Source: Rotaria macrura
Lineage: Eukaryota; Rotifera; Eurotatoria; Philodinida; Philodinidae
DNA length: 64,000 bases
Reading direction: 5' to 3'
Assembly (NCBI GenBank): GCA_900239685.1
Contig: OENT01000099.1
Coordinates: 124,001 to 188,000 of the forward strand
Made by a program: the position numbers and the translations under genes. Below are positions 26,795-37,584 of this stretch, one piece after another; within the stretch, counting starts at the first letter, position 1; each line of letters opens with the position of its first letter. Below the pieces are notes generated by a model. It was given only the letters and a program-made list of their open reading frames with translations. It did no database searches and was not told the origin of the DNA.

Positions 26795-29700
26795 TGAAAG
26801 ACAACTGCTGATGTGTTTGTTGTGTCTGATATTTGTATATATATAATCGGATAGATATATAGATTAAAACAATGAACACAAACGAATAGGACAACCGTTA
26901 CATGCCCTCGGTATGTGGAGTCTCTTTCATCTTTTTCTTTCTTTCTGTTCTACACTTTCACAGCTTGACGACGACGGCGGCCGTATAGATTGAAGAAAAA
27001 AAAAGTGACCAGTGCTTGCTTGTTTTCTCGTTTCTTTTCAACTTGGATAACAATTGCCGTACGATGGAAAACATGAAGATAGACCGCATACATGAAAGTG
27101 AATGAGATATTCGAGAAAAATTGTTGACTAGCTGTTACTTTTTTCATGAAACTCTGGATCGGGTCGTCTTAAAATTGCGGAAAGACAGAAAGTAAAACAG
27201 TCGATAGTTGAAATATCTGGTGAATGATTTCGAGTCGTTGATTGATCCATTTCTACGAGTAATACTTGGCACAAATTAGTCTGTCAAAGTAGAAGCTCGG
27301 TTTTGATTCTCTCAATGGTATCTTGAAAGCGCTTCGAAATGATTTGAAGAAACTGTTTTTCTTACATCGTGCGGCTTCTTTCATGAGAATTGCATCTTCA
27401 GACCACACGCTATGTTCATAAGTGAATCACCTTGCTTAGGCATAAAGCGTATCGTATCATACTCAAAGAAAGCACGTATTCAAGGGTGATTTATGAATCT
27501 TTACAAACACAAACTTCTTACTTCGTATTCAAAAGAATTTTCCAAGTTTTCGATGATTTTATCGTCCAAAGAAGTTAATAATACTTTCGGTCGAAGGATG
27601 CAAGTTCTGGATTGAGATTTCATTTTAAGAATAAAGAATTTTATTGAAAGAGCCATGCTAAGCTTGCAGTTGTGTTTCTAAACAGTAACACTTTCGTTTT
27701 CTGGATCATATAGAAGTAGAATAGAAAAATCTGACATTTCAATCATGAAAAAAGTGTCTAATTTACATAGTTTTCCTTATCACGAGATATTATAACTATA
27801 TCATGACTAAGATAAATTGCGCTCCTATGAAAACGAAATAGATCGATTCAATACGAAAAACTAATTCTTTTGCAAGATTATCATGCTATTTCCTTGTTAT
27901 AAACGAGAAGAAAAAAATCATGATTTTCCCCCGTGAAAGATAATAATGAAAGAAAATCTTCATAGATGAATTCATTATTTTTCTTGTATGAGAGCAAAAA
28001 TAATTAAATCTGTGCATGAAATACTTGACAAATTAAAAGTACTGCACTGTAAATTGTATTGAAAAGCAAAAATAATGGCAGTTGCAGACCATCAAATGCA
28101 ACTCTACTCATCGGTATGCCGATAAAAATGAGTTTTAAATTTTATACATATAGGAGAATTTTTAAGTTGTAATAGAAAATTTTTCAGGATTCAATAAATA
28201 CATAAAAATTGCTATTTATCCATTCATTGTCGAGTATTTATACTGAATTTATTCGGGAATTGTAAATAGATCACAATGGCTTGAGGAACTTAGAAATATA
28301 ATAAAATTACTGATAGTAATAACTTATTTTACTTAATCGGCGTTGTCTGAGGAACTTTTTGATTCTTCATTATTGAACGAAAAATATTTTAGCGCCTTTC
28401 CAGTAATGTTAACTTGGAAATTTTAAATATTTATGAATACATTGACATTGTTTTCATCAGCGAGAAGAAATTTACACATTTAACCTTCAAGGTCAATAGG
28501 GCTGTCATGGTCATAGCCACACTGTTTTTGAACAAAACTCAGATCGTGCGGATTTGCATTCGAATTTTTCAAGAAAATGATCTTGTGAAATGCCTTTGAT
28601 GAGAAAAATATCGAATAGCAGCCGTTACTTCCAAGTGCGTTTTATGGACACCTAAATTTTCAATGATACGAGCTGGAGTTTTATAAGTAGACTGCACCTT
28701 GGATATCCAAAAAGGATCGATTACAGTTGGCACTTAGATTTTTATCGAATTCATGATTTTTTTAATATAATATCCTTTTCTCCGGATTGAAGAGAAGTGA
28801 TCCACTAGGGCACCATCGCTTCATATAATGTTTAATTATAATAGAGTGATTCAATCAATTCGGAAATTTGTTAATACATTCAGCAAGACTAATCTAATTT
28901 AGTATCTTTTCAGATTTGAACTTGATCTTCTACATATCATTTTCATACATATATTTTATGTCTTGATGTAATTTTCTACTATTATCGAATAACCATCATT
29001 AAAGAGAAACACCACTTGAACATAAACAAAACTATAGTATACGTTTCGCAACAATGAAAATGTTGACCCCAAACGTTCAATCGCGAAAAGACTCATCTAC
29101 AAGTCTATCAGTCGTAGACATGGAGACAACCCCGAAACTAAAATAACGAACATTTTTTCTTATTTGTCCTTTAGCGGCAAGCAATTTAAGAATGAATGTT
29201 TAATTTGAATTGAAGTGATAATGGAATACTATGATAGACGAGACTGCGCCATTCTATTCGATGCGTAGTTAATATTTACCCTGACGCACACACTCAATGC
29301 CTCAGTTTAACAATGTCTATGGAAGAAATACACTAAAACTGCGGGCGAAGAAAGTGACTAATTCGTGCAAGACGACAGTAATTCGTTATCATGGAGCATA
29401 TTAACGATTTCATTGCACTATATTTCATGAGTTTAAATAAAGGATAAATCAGAGAATTCCGGAGTTGGTTTGATTGGAGACACGAATTTTCTTGAAATCA
29501 TCGAGTTCTAGATTAGTAGAATCGTCGAAGACGACATTTCGTGTTTATTGTCTTCTTATTGAAAAATCTGGATCCATTCAGTTTATTTATTCAAATATTT
29601 GAGACTGTGCTACTTGGATTAATATGAAACTATTATAGATTCTAATAGTTATCTGATAGAAATGGAAATCGTAGTCACTTTTTATTCTTGTTTGACAATT

Positions 29701-29901
29701 AAAGAATTTCATATTAATTGTATAATTTTTATTAGCTGTTAAAAAATATAATATCTTTTTTTACAATATTATCGAAAAGATAAATATCTAGATTAGAAGA
29801 AATGCGTTCGACCTATTTTCCACTTGAAATATCATGACAAGTATTTTTATTCATTAATTCCCCGAATTTTTATCTAAAAATGAAAACAAAATAGCAAATT
29901 A
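26795..29901. other. 3.1 kb gene-free region
   Basis: AT-rich DNA between the acidic-protein gene and the OTU/Rel-like gene. Short open frames (for example 28414-28599) show no domain, no splice partner and no codon bias. Nothing else is seen. Confidence 0.5.
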
Positions 29902-32900
29902 TCAATAGAGTTGAATTGTTTTTTTTTCATTATGTACATTTCTATCTTCTGTTAAAATATCGCTAATATATTGTTTATCCTCATGTCTGTGAAACTCTTG
30001 TTCATTTGCTTGTTGACTATACACAGTTATTGCTAAACGAAGATCATGAAGATGATAGGCCTTTTTGAAATTCCGGTGCTCACGAAATAGTTCTTTAATT
30101 GCGTCTTCATCTGTAAAAATAAATAACAAACTTAAATTTAATAAAACAATATTAAAACTCCTTTAACTCACGATCAACATCTCTTGATGATGAAAATATT
30201 TGCAACGGTGGTTTACTTTTCATTAACTCTGCATTGGTGTGCATAACAGGCACTAAATTAAGTCTAAAATAGAAGATAACTATTTAGTTGCTATTTAAAA
30301 TTATTTATATCTGCTATTTCGTATATGATCAAAGCTATTGATGAGGTGTTTGACTGAAAGACGCTAGAGTTGAGTATAGTTTGAAATTTATCAGAGAGCA
30401 TTTAGTGAAAGTCATATTCACTAACGAATTCAAATCACTTTAAGCCCCCCCCCCCCTCATAAGTCGATTTTGGTTAAAGAAAGTCCAAATCGGCTGAAAT
30501 TTTCAGGATATGTTAGGACTGAAGCGGGTAGCCTACGATAAAAATTTCAGCCCGAAATATGCAAGTTTAAGGAAGTTATAAGGTGAACACTGGTTAAGAA
30601 TGACCCATTTTCCATCCTAGTTATTTTGCCTTCAACTATGTTTTTTTGAAAAATTGTTTTTACCATTCGATAGAGCATGCAAAGACGCAGGGCATCTCGT
30701 GCTCCGATTTTTGAAAAAGCTATTTTTATGCCCAAAAAAGATCGCCTACAAAATTCACTTACAGTTTTTTGGCCTTTTTTCACGGACTTCGAGTTGTGGA
30801 AACGTTTTTGGGCATAAAAATAGCTTTTTCAAAACTCGGAGCACGAGATGCCCTGCGTCTTTGCATGCTCTATCGAATGGTAAAAACAATTTTTCAAAAA
30901 AACATAGTTGAAGGCAAAATAACTAGGATGGAAAATGGAAAAACATGATTTTGAGAGAAACATAAAAACATTTTTGCGAAAATGTTTTGCTGTTTTTTTA
31001 AATTTTCTCAATTTTCACGCGGTTTTTGAGGATTTGACCTATCTCGTCCTGCGTAACTTTTAATCCTACACACGCTGAGCGCTTCATTAATTGTTTATTA
31101 ATTAATTAATTAATCAGTAATTAGAAATCAAAGACCTAATTTTTAAAAAAAAATCGTTTTTGACATAGAGGACCTCTCAAAGATCACTAAAAATTTCGGT
31201 CAAAAAATTGGTGTTTGGAAAAAAAGTTATAGTGATTCTGAAAAAGCAGAACATGGGCTATGACCTCATGGTGTTATTTTAATTTTAATTGTCTTGACGA
31301 AAATCGACTTTTTTTGAGGGGGGGGGGCCTTAATCATACGCAAAAAGGTAAGGATTCCGTGTGCATCTAAGATGATTTTTCACTGTCGAAAGCATGTTAT
31401 TTTTCGTGATAGAAAAATCAACGATGATCGTTTATGCATGTATTTTATGTACTACATGGTATAGAACTTATTTGATTTAGATAGAATCATAATTACTGAA
31501 ATTGACGTAATAAGTCAGAATAAGTTGTCAACGATGTATTTTCATTAATATTGATATACAAAGGATTGATATTTGGATATTGTGGATCCGTTGGATGTCC
31601 TTGAAATTTAAAATATGGGTGAACATATGTAAACCCATCGAGTTCTCTTGTTACAATATAAATTTCGAGACGAATATGATTGCATTCTAAGAAATATGCA
31701 TTTGGAATCTACAAACATAAAGTTGTATAACTGATGGTTCTTTTTAAAGATAGGAACAAACTAGTAGATTAAGATAACGACGGTTGTTTCGATCGGCCAT
31801 ATAGCGTGGTGGTCGAGGTTTTGATGGATTTCCATTCCGTTTTTTTGACTTCTTTGGATAAAAATCATGCTGTGTACGACCACGAAACTTTTTTACAGGC
31901 TCTATCTCGAGTCTCATTTTTTCCACTTGATGTACATCGTTGGAATCTATTGTAAAATTTTCTATCGGCTTTTCTCCATTCGATGAATCTTATATTATTT
32001 GAATTAGTATGAGAAATATTATCATGATGTTTACTTACAAGATAGGCTCTCAGATAGGTCCATTTGTAAATGTTTTCCAATCGTTAAACATTCAGAATTG
32101 TTATCGTCTAATCGAAGTATGATTTATATGAAATGTATCATGTATTAAACTTACTCGACTGTGATAATTCGGAACTATAGAATTCACCCATTTTTATTCG
32201 TTTACTGGAAACTATAAAATATACATCTTAAGACATCAATTCATAAGTAATTGTCACTAACCATTACTGCCATCCGATGGTGATATTCGGTCAATAACCT
32301 GACTGAATGACAAACTGCTATATTCTATAGACACAATAAATTAAAATAAAGATAAAGTTAATAGAATTTCTGTACCTTGATCTTTTCGTTTGGTTGATAC
32401 TGCTCTGGCAGCATTTGGAGTAATGCTTTTAACTACTATTTCAGCTGCATTGAAATCTTAAGTACAAGAGAAAATAAAACTCAAAATAGTGAAGTTAAGT
32501 ACTTACCACAGACTTCAGAATCTACTTCAGTTAAACTGTTTCGATTACATTTATCTACTTCCATATTAATATTATCTGAAAATTAATGACGATACAATTG
32601 CTTGATTAAACACAATTTCATTTTCTTACAATTAAATTCTTCTTTTATAAACTTCCTTAGCGATTCGATAATGTTTTTATCATCACGATTAAAATAAGTA
32701 ATTCTCTTCTGTGGATTAATCATATCAACCATATATAGAGCATCATAATGCTTTCTGGCTTCATCATAAACTAGATACATACATTTTGTATCGGTCTGTG
32801 AACCATAATTCAAAACAGTAACTTTGATTTCATCGCTTTGATAGTTTGCCACTGAAACAATGCGAATCTCTAGTTTGCATAACTTAGCCAAAGTTTGAAT

Positions 32901-33158
32901 TATCAGTTCACCAGTATTTATGGTACCCTTTTTAATTTTATCACAATAGTTATTCATAGGAGTGGGGTCGAAATCACGTTTTGATGTTTGATTCTTTCTA
33001 AGTATTTTTGTGCGAGCATGGTCTGCAACCAAAGAACGCAGACGCTTGTCATCCATGTTGTCTGTGATATCGTCTGCATAGCGTACGGATTCATATAAAG
33101 ATGATTCGGTGTCCTTGATTATTTCACGGTGGAAGACGCTTGTTGGCGCGGATTTCAT
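29902..33158 (-). CDS. OTU-like domain fused to a divergent Rel-homology-like region
   Basis: Ten exons give 535 residues without a phase break: 32630-33158, 32507-32575, 32376-32456, 32262-32324, 32155-32211, 32039-32107, 31762-31988, 31497-31708, 30172-30263 and 29902-30110. Residues about 10-150 follow the OTU protease pattern: DTESSLYESV where active OTUs have DGNCLF.., then RLRSLV, then GELIIQTLAKLCKLEIRIV, then MYLVYDEARKHYDALY with the C-terminal His. The catalytic Cys position appears to be Ser, so deubiquitinase activity is doubtful. Residues about 200-310 are a polar linker on small exons. The C-terminal half resembles a Rel homology region: LEIEPVKKFRGR, then IRLEIYIVTRELDGFTYVHPYFKFQG (NF-kB: VRVSLVT..PYRPHPH..VG) and HDLRLAITVYSQQ. 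The OTU call is fairly good; the Rel call is inference and could be wrong. Confidence 0.75.
30444..31329. mobile_element. TTAA-flanked foldback element (piggyBac-like MITE)
   Basis: The element is bounded by TTAA at 30440-30443 and 31330-31333. It starts with G plus 12 C then TCATAAGTCGATTTT, and ends with the inverted counterpart, AAAATCGACTTTTTTTGAG followed by 10 G and CC. TTAA target duplications and C-rich ends are typical of the piggyBac superfamily. Inside are two 134-bp arms, 30605-30738 and 30805-30938, nearly perfect inverted copies around a 66-bp loop; I see one mismatch. There is no transposase frame, so it is non-autonomous. Near-identity of the arms suggests either a recent insertion or arm homogenisation. 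Confidence 0.85.
30605..30938. repeat. 134-bp near-perfect inverted repeat (large hairpin)
   Basis: Left arm 30605-30738, right arm 30805-30938, loop 30739-30804. The sequence would form a long hairpin in single-stranded DNA or, since it lies in an intron, in the pre-mRNA. Confidence 0.95.
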
Positions 33159-34388
33159 CCCTTATTGTTCTCAGGAAGTATATTCGAATTATAATCTGAG
33201 AATTAATAAGATACTTATATTTATTCAAATAGAGAAAACAACTTCACTTCCTACTCCGTAGCAAACGTTTCGTAAGAGTAGAAAAAAACGAGAAAAAAAA
33301 TCTTATTGACATGACCGTTTGCTCTCTTTTTTTCTAAATTTTTTCATAGGTAGAAGAGAAACTAAAATGTGTCGCTGTGAGGTTTTATCTCAGCGGTTAT
33401 TCAAATGCTTTGCCAATGAATTATTCCTTAAGACTGAAAAATTCCACCTTAATGATTATCATTCGTTTTAGGTTCCAAGGATTCATATTTGTGTTATAAT
33501 ACAAATTCTTCATATAAACGTGAAATCTCTATTTTTTAACTGCTGATAGGCATTGATATTTTCGACAATGAAAAATATCTGCTGTTTGATTTGATTATTT
33601 AAATTACTTATGAAGGCGGAAAATAAATAATACAACACTGAATGATTGTTTTTTCTCAAAGAACAAAGACGTATAAATATGCATTACCTGTATCAAATGT
33701 AAAGAAAACTTTTTAATGTTTATATCTTGGCCATTGAAAATAATAAATTGGAATATTTCTTCTTAAAGAACAGACAATGAATGGCATTGCAATCATAGCC
33801 TTTTAATAAAGTTGACTGGTTACAAGTTAGTGATGAAATTACACAAAGATGGATTATTCCAACAGAAATAGCTTGCATCCATCGATCGAATGCTGAGTTT
33901 CTGGAATGTTCGTTTGTATAGAATGTAATGATGGAAAACTATACTCATAAACAGTCTAAGAGGACAAGGGCAATTTTCTAGTATATTTTTCGTCACAGAA
34001 GAATGAAAACGTAAATAGGCAATGATTCTCTATATTTGGTTGATGTTAGAGGTGAATCCTGAAGTACTAGGGTGAATGAAGATCCACACTTGTGATTGAA
34101 ACTCACTGAATGAATTTTCAGTTGAGCTTGAAATAAATTTTGGTGAAAGTCACAAAAATCATACAGTATTCATATTCACGACGGATCTTTCGAGTCAAGC
34201 AAACTATATTTGTTTTGTCTACCAATCAAGAAATCTTTTATTTACCCTGATCAAACAATATAGAGGAAAATTATTACAATATAGTAGGTTGCTGTGGGAA
34301 CGACTCTTTTACGGATTTCCTTTCCAATAAAAATAAATTTTATACCCTGGCATCTCGTGTTTCACAAAGCAGCATGAACTATTTTTAT
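33159..34388. other. Intergenic DNA upstream of the OTU/Rel-like gene
   Basis: AT-rich, with no supported gene or repeat. The promoter of the OTU/Rel-like gene should lie in its left part. Confidence 0.4.
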
Positions 34389-35322
34389 CATAATAAAGGA
34401 CTCCCTTTTATTTTCTGTTTTCAAGAAACTTAAAATCATTTTCAAATCAGCTACTCAGCTCATTCGATAGATTAGAGAACTTATTGTTCTACGAAATCGT
34501 GGACTTCATTTTTCAAGCTGGTTTTTCTTGTTGACCCTTAATTCAAAACACTAGCATATACTAAATTATTCAACTGCGGCGATGAAATAGCTGAAAAAGA
34601 GACAACAGTATTTTATTATAATCCCATTTAAATTTCAGAAGGGTGAGAAAATTCCATGTCGAATTTTATAATTTCTGATGTATTTTTCAAAATTTTACAA
34701 TAGATTTTTGGGAGAAAAATGTTTGAATTAGAAAATAGCAGAACACTGAAAAAAGTAAACTTTCCTGACAGACGACCTCTGCTATCTTTGTTGTTTTGTT
34801 CGAAGCAGACTGAATGTTTCATTTATTCTAGTTAGCGTTAACGCCATGTTATTCAGAATAAATTTCTACATCTGGCGAAGTAAAGATTACTATTCCATAG
34901 ACCAACTCTGCTATTGAAAAATATAATTTGCAGAAGTACATTCGAAAATAGAACTAGAAGTTGGTTCTATGGGGGTTTCTCCGCAAGCTAGAGTAAAAAT
35001 TCCTTGCAAATGTTGAAGAAACATACAATACGGAATTCTGTATCAATCGATACAAAATCTTTTACTTTTAGCATCGATTTCGATCACCAATCACTACCAT
35101 AAATTGATAGATATCAATCGAAAATAGGCTTTTGCAGTTGAAAAATTGAGTAGGTTTTATTGTTTTGAATTTAGCGTCAATAAGAAAAGTCTGCTTGAAA
35201 ATGGAAGCCCACGATTTCGTAGAACAATGAGTTTTCTACTCTATCGAATGAGCTGAGTAGCTAATTTGAAAACGATTTTAAGTTTCTTGAAAACAGAAAA
35301 TGAAAGTGAGTCCTTTGTTATG
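34389..35322. mobile_element. Inverted-repeat element with 161-bp arms
   Basis: Left arm 34389-34549 and right arm 35162-35322 are inverted copies of equal length, differing by scattered substitutions (roughly 85-90% identical by eye). Shared blocks include TTTTCTGTTTTCAAGAAACT, CTACTCAGCTCATTCGATAG and TTGTTCTACGAAATCGTG. The 612-bp middle has no transposase frame. It fits a non-autonomous long-TIR DNA transposon. Target-site duplications were not identified, so the exact ends may lie slightly outside. Confidence 0.75.
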
Positions 35323-35761
35323 GAACACCCGTTATGTCACATTAAACGTGCGAATGAAAGAGAAACTTTGCATTGGGTGTACACAAACAAATGATACAAT
35401 TCACGTTTACTTTTAAAAGGTTTCATACTCCTCGATAGACTAAATCATAGTTTCGTTTATATTTCGTTCAACTTATTAGTTTGATCTTTTTTTAGATTAA
35501 GTTCATTTATTTTTATATTCATCTATCGTTGTTATGCTATACATTATCGTGTTGGTCATTTTTTAAATGATAGTTGTTATCAGAGGTCCAGGCAAGTCTA
35601 TCTATCGAGACTTGTTCTCCTGCGGATGCTTACACCGTTTTTATTTGTCTTTATCTGTTCTCTAATTTCTTCGCCCTGAACTGTCAGCCTTAGACCAGAC
35701 GGTCTGGTGACAATTTCCTGTTAATTTAAAATAAATATAAATTGTCATTAGTTATAATTTA
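35323..35761. other. Spacer between two inverted-repeat structures
   Basis: AT-rich. It contains a 15-bp perfect palindrome around 35694-35708 (ACCAGACGGTCTGGT), possibly part of the neighbouring element. No gene is seen. Confidence 0.4.
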
Positions 35762-37584
35762 TTTTAAATATAAATTATTTTTCTCTTGTAATTTAATAAA
35801 TATAAATTAAATGATCGTGTTTTTTTGTGATACTTATAATTACAAATGTATTCTATTTCAGAGATCACACTCATATATAAATCATATATTATTCACTATA
35901 TCCATTGAGTTGAAAGTTGCTAAAAAGAATATTAGTTTCTTTTTCCATAGGAATGGGAAAAGGATCACTCAGGTTCCTTTCTTGAGATTTGTTCACTTTA
36001 ATACCAAGAAAAATGTTGTTACATTCATGTTAAATATTTTACGTTACGTCTTTGGTTGCTCTGAAATCCATGAAGAAGTTTTGAAAGGATCGTGTTCAGT
36101 CATCTAAAATTTCTCAACTGATTTTGATGAACATGAGTGTTAGTGTGCCGAGTATAAAAATAATAACTGGAGAAAGTATGACGCAGTCATAAAAAGATAT
36201 TTTATTATTTTACGCACATGTTTGAGCAGTGGAGGTTTTTCTTCGAATAGTATGAGAAAATTGTATGCGCTTATATCTGCCTAGTTATGATTTTTATGAT
36301 TCGATCTAGAAATGAAGACTTAATTTACATCCAAAAGTAAAGCTTTCTTATCTAATAAAAACTAATCAAACTTGTCTTCTGCTGTTATTTTAATTTTTAT
36401 CGATAGACGCAATTTTCAAGCATGCACTTCGTAGCAGTTATTAGCAGACGATTTTTTTCAGATGCCATTTGAAAAACATTACGTTTCATATTGTAATAAA
36501 CATGGAAATTAAGAAATGATGCTGTCATTCTTTAAGTCTGTGTCCATCACTTAATGTCTGATTGTTTGACCTGGGATATGCTTTAATCTGGAGAAAATGT
36601 TTCCGAGAATCGGATCCCATATGAATTCGAGTGGACTATGTGAAAACTTCTGCAACATCAACACATTTCACTCGGAATGCTGATCAAGCAATAGGAGTTG
36701 ACTCCCCAGGCGTAGAATACCATAGAATTTACCATTGGATTCGAAAACAGAACAGTGAACCTACATAAATAGACATCGACTGATCCAATTCGATCAGATC
36801 CCATTAAATTGGGTATTGAATTCATTCATCTGGGAGTAGGAAACCCAATGAAATTCAAGCTTCAGTTGAATTATTCAATTTTAACCTAGAGTTTTAATAA
36901 AAACTTGGCGGGAACTCGCTATTTTGAAATATTCGCCTTTCGTTTGATAATATCGAAGTTTCCGCTTGATAGTACATGATAACTGACGAATGTTTTTAAG
37001 TTCTATATCTCATTTGTGAAGGATTATAATTCTTTAGGCGCATATGAATAGCTCAAGATCTTGAACTATTTTCTGTTTGACAACGCAAAGCGTCTTTAGT
37101 GATAAACAAATGACGAAAACTATTGTTTTCACGTCGGGAAATTTAAGCTGATTGTACAACAGTTTGTTTGCTCTTGTTCTTAAAAACCCAGTGGTGAAAC
37201 AGACCTTAAATAAACACCAGTAGATCAGTGTATTGGATTGCGAATAGGCTTCGTCATAAAATCATACCTGACTACTGATTCAACGGATATTCTTCCAGTT
37301 CAAGGCAACGATTTATGCACTCAAACGGGAATGTGTGTCATGGCCCAATCAACTATCCAGTGAAATATGTTACAATGCTTTTCGGAAAACTAACTGTGAC
37401 AAGCAGCAGAATCGAGCAGAAAAGACGTTTCGGTTGAATGCAAATGCTATATAACATATGATTTATACATAAGTATGATGTTTGAAATAGAAAATATTTG
37501 TAATCTTAAGTGTCAGAAAAATACGATCGTTTAATTTAATTTATATCCATTAAATTACAGGAGAAAAATAATTTATATTTAAAA
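35762..37584. mobile_element. Probable element bounded by AT-rich inverted repeats
   Basis: A block at 35762-35825 (TTTTAAATATAAATTATTTT then TCTCTTGTAATTTAATA) recurs inverted at 37517-37584 with few changes. Palindromes with AGACGGTCTG-type cores lie just outside both copies (35694-35708 and about 37711-37750), so the real ends may be farther out, near 35640 and 37770. The open frame at 35811-36107 (98 codons) inside shows no known domain. This may be a non-autonomous DNA transposon or an inverted duplication; the family is unknown. Confidence 0.5.

Larger units (their letters stand above)
30264..31496 (-). other. Intron 8 of the OTU/Rel-like gene, enlarged by an element
   Basis: A 1233-nt GT-AG interval in a gene whose other introns are about 50-60 nt. 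About 890 nt of it are the TTAA-flanked foldback element. The phase across it (CA plus A, glutamine) is kept, so the insertion does not disturb the coding sequence. Confidence 0.65.

Noticed and set aside
30547-30911. Complementary open frames over the palindrome
   Set aside because: Mirror images produced by the inverted repeat itself, not genes.
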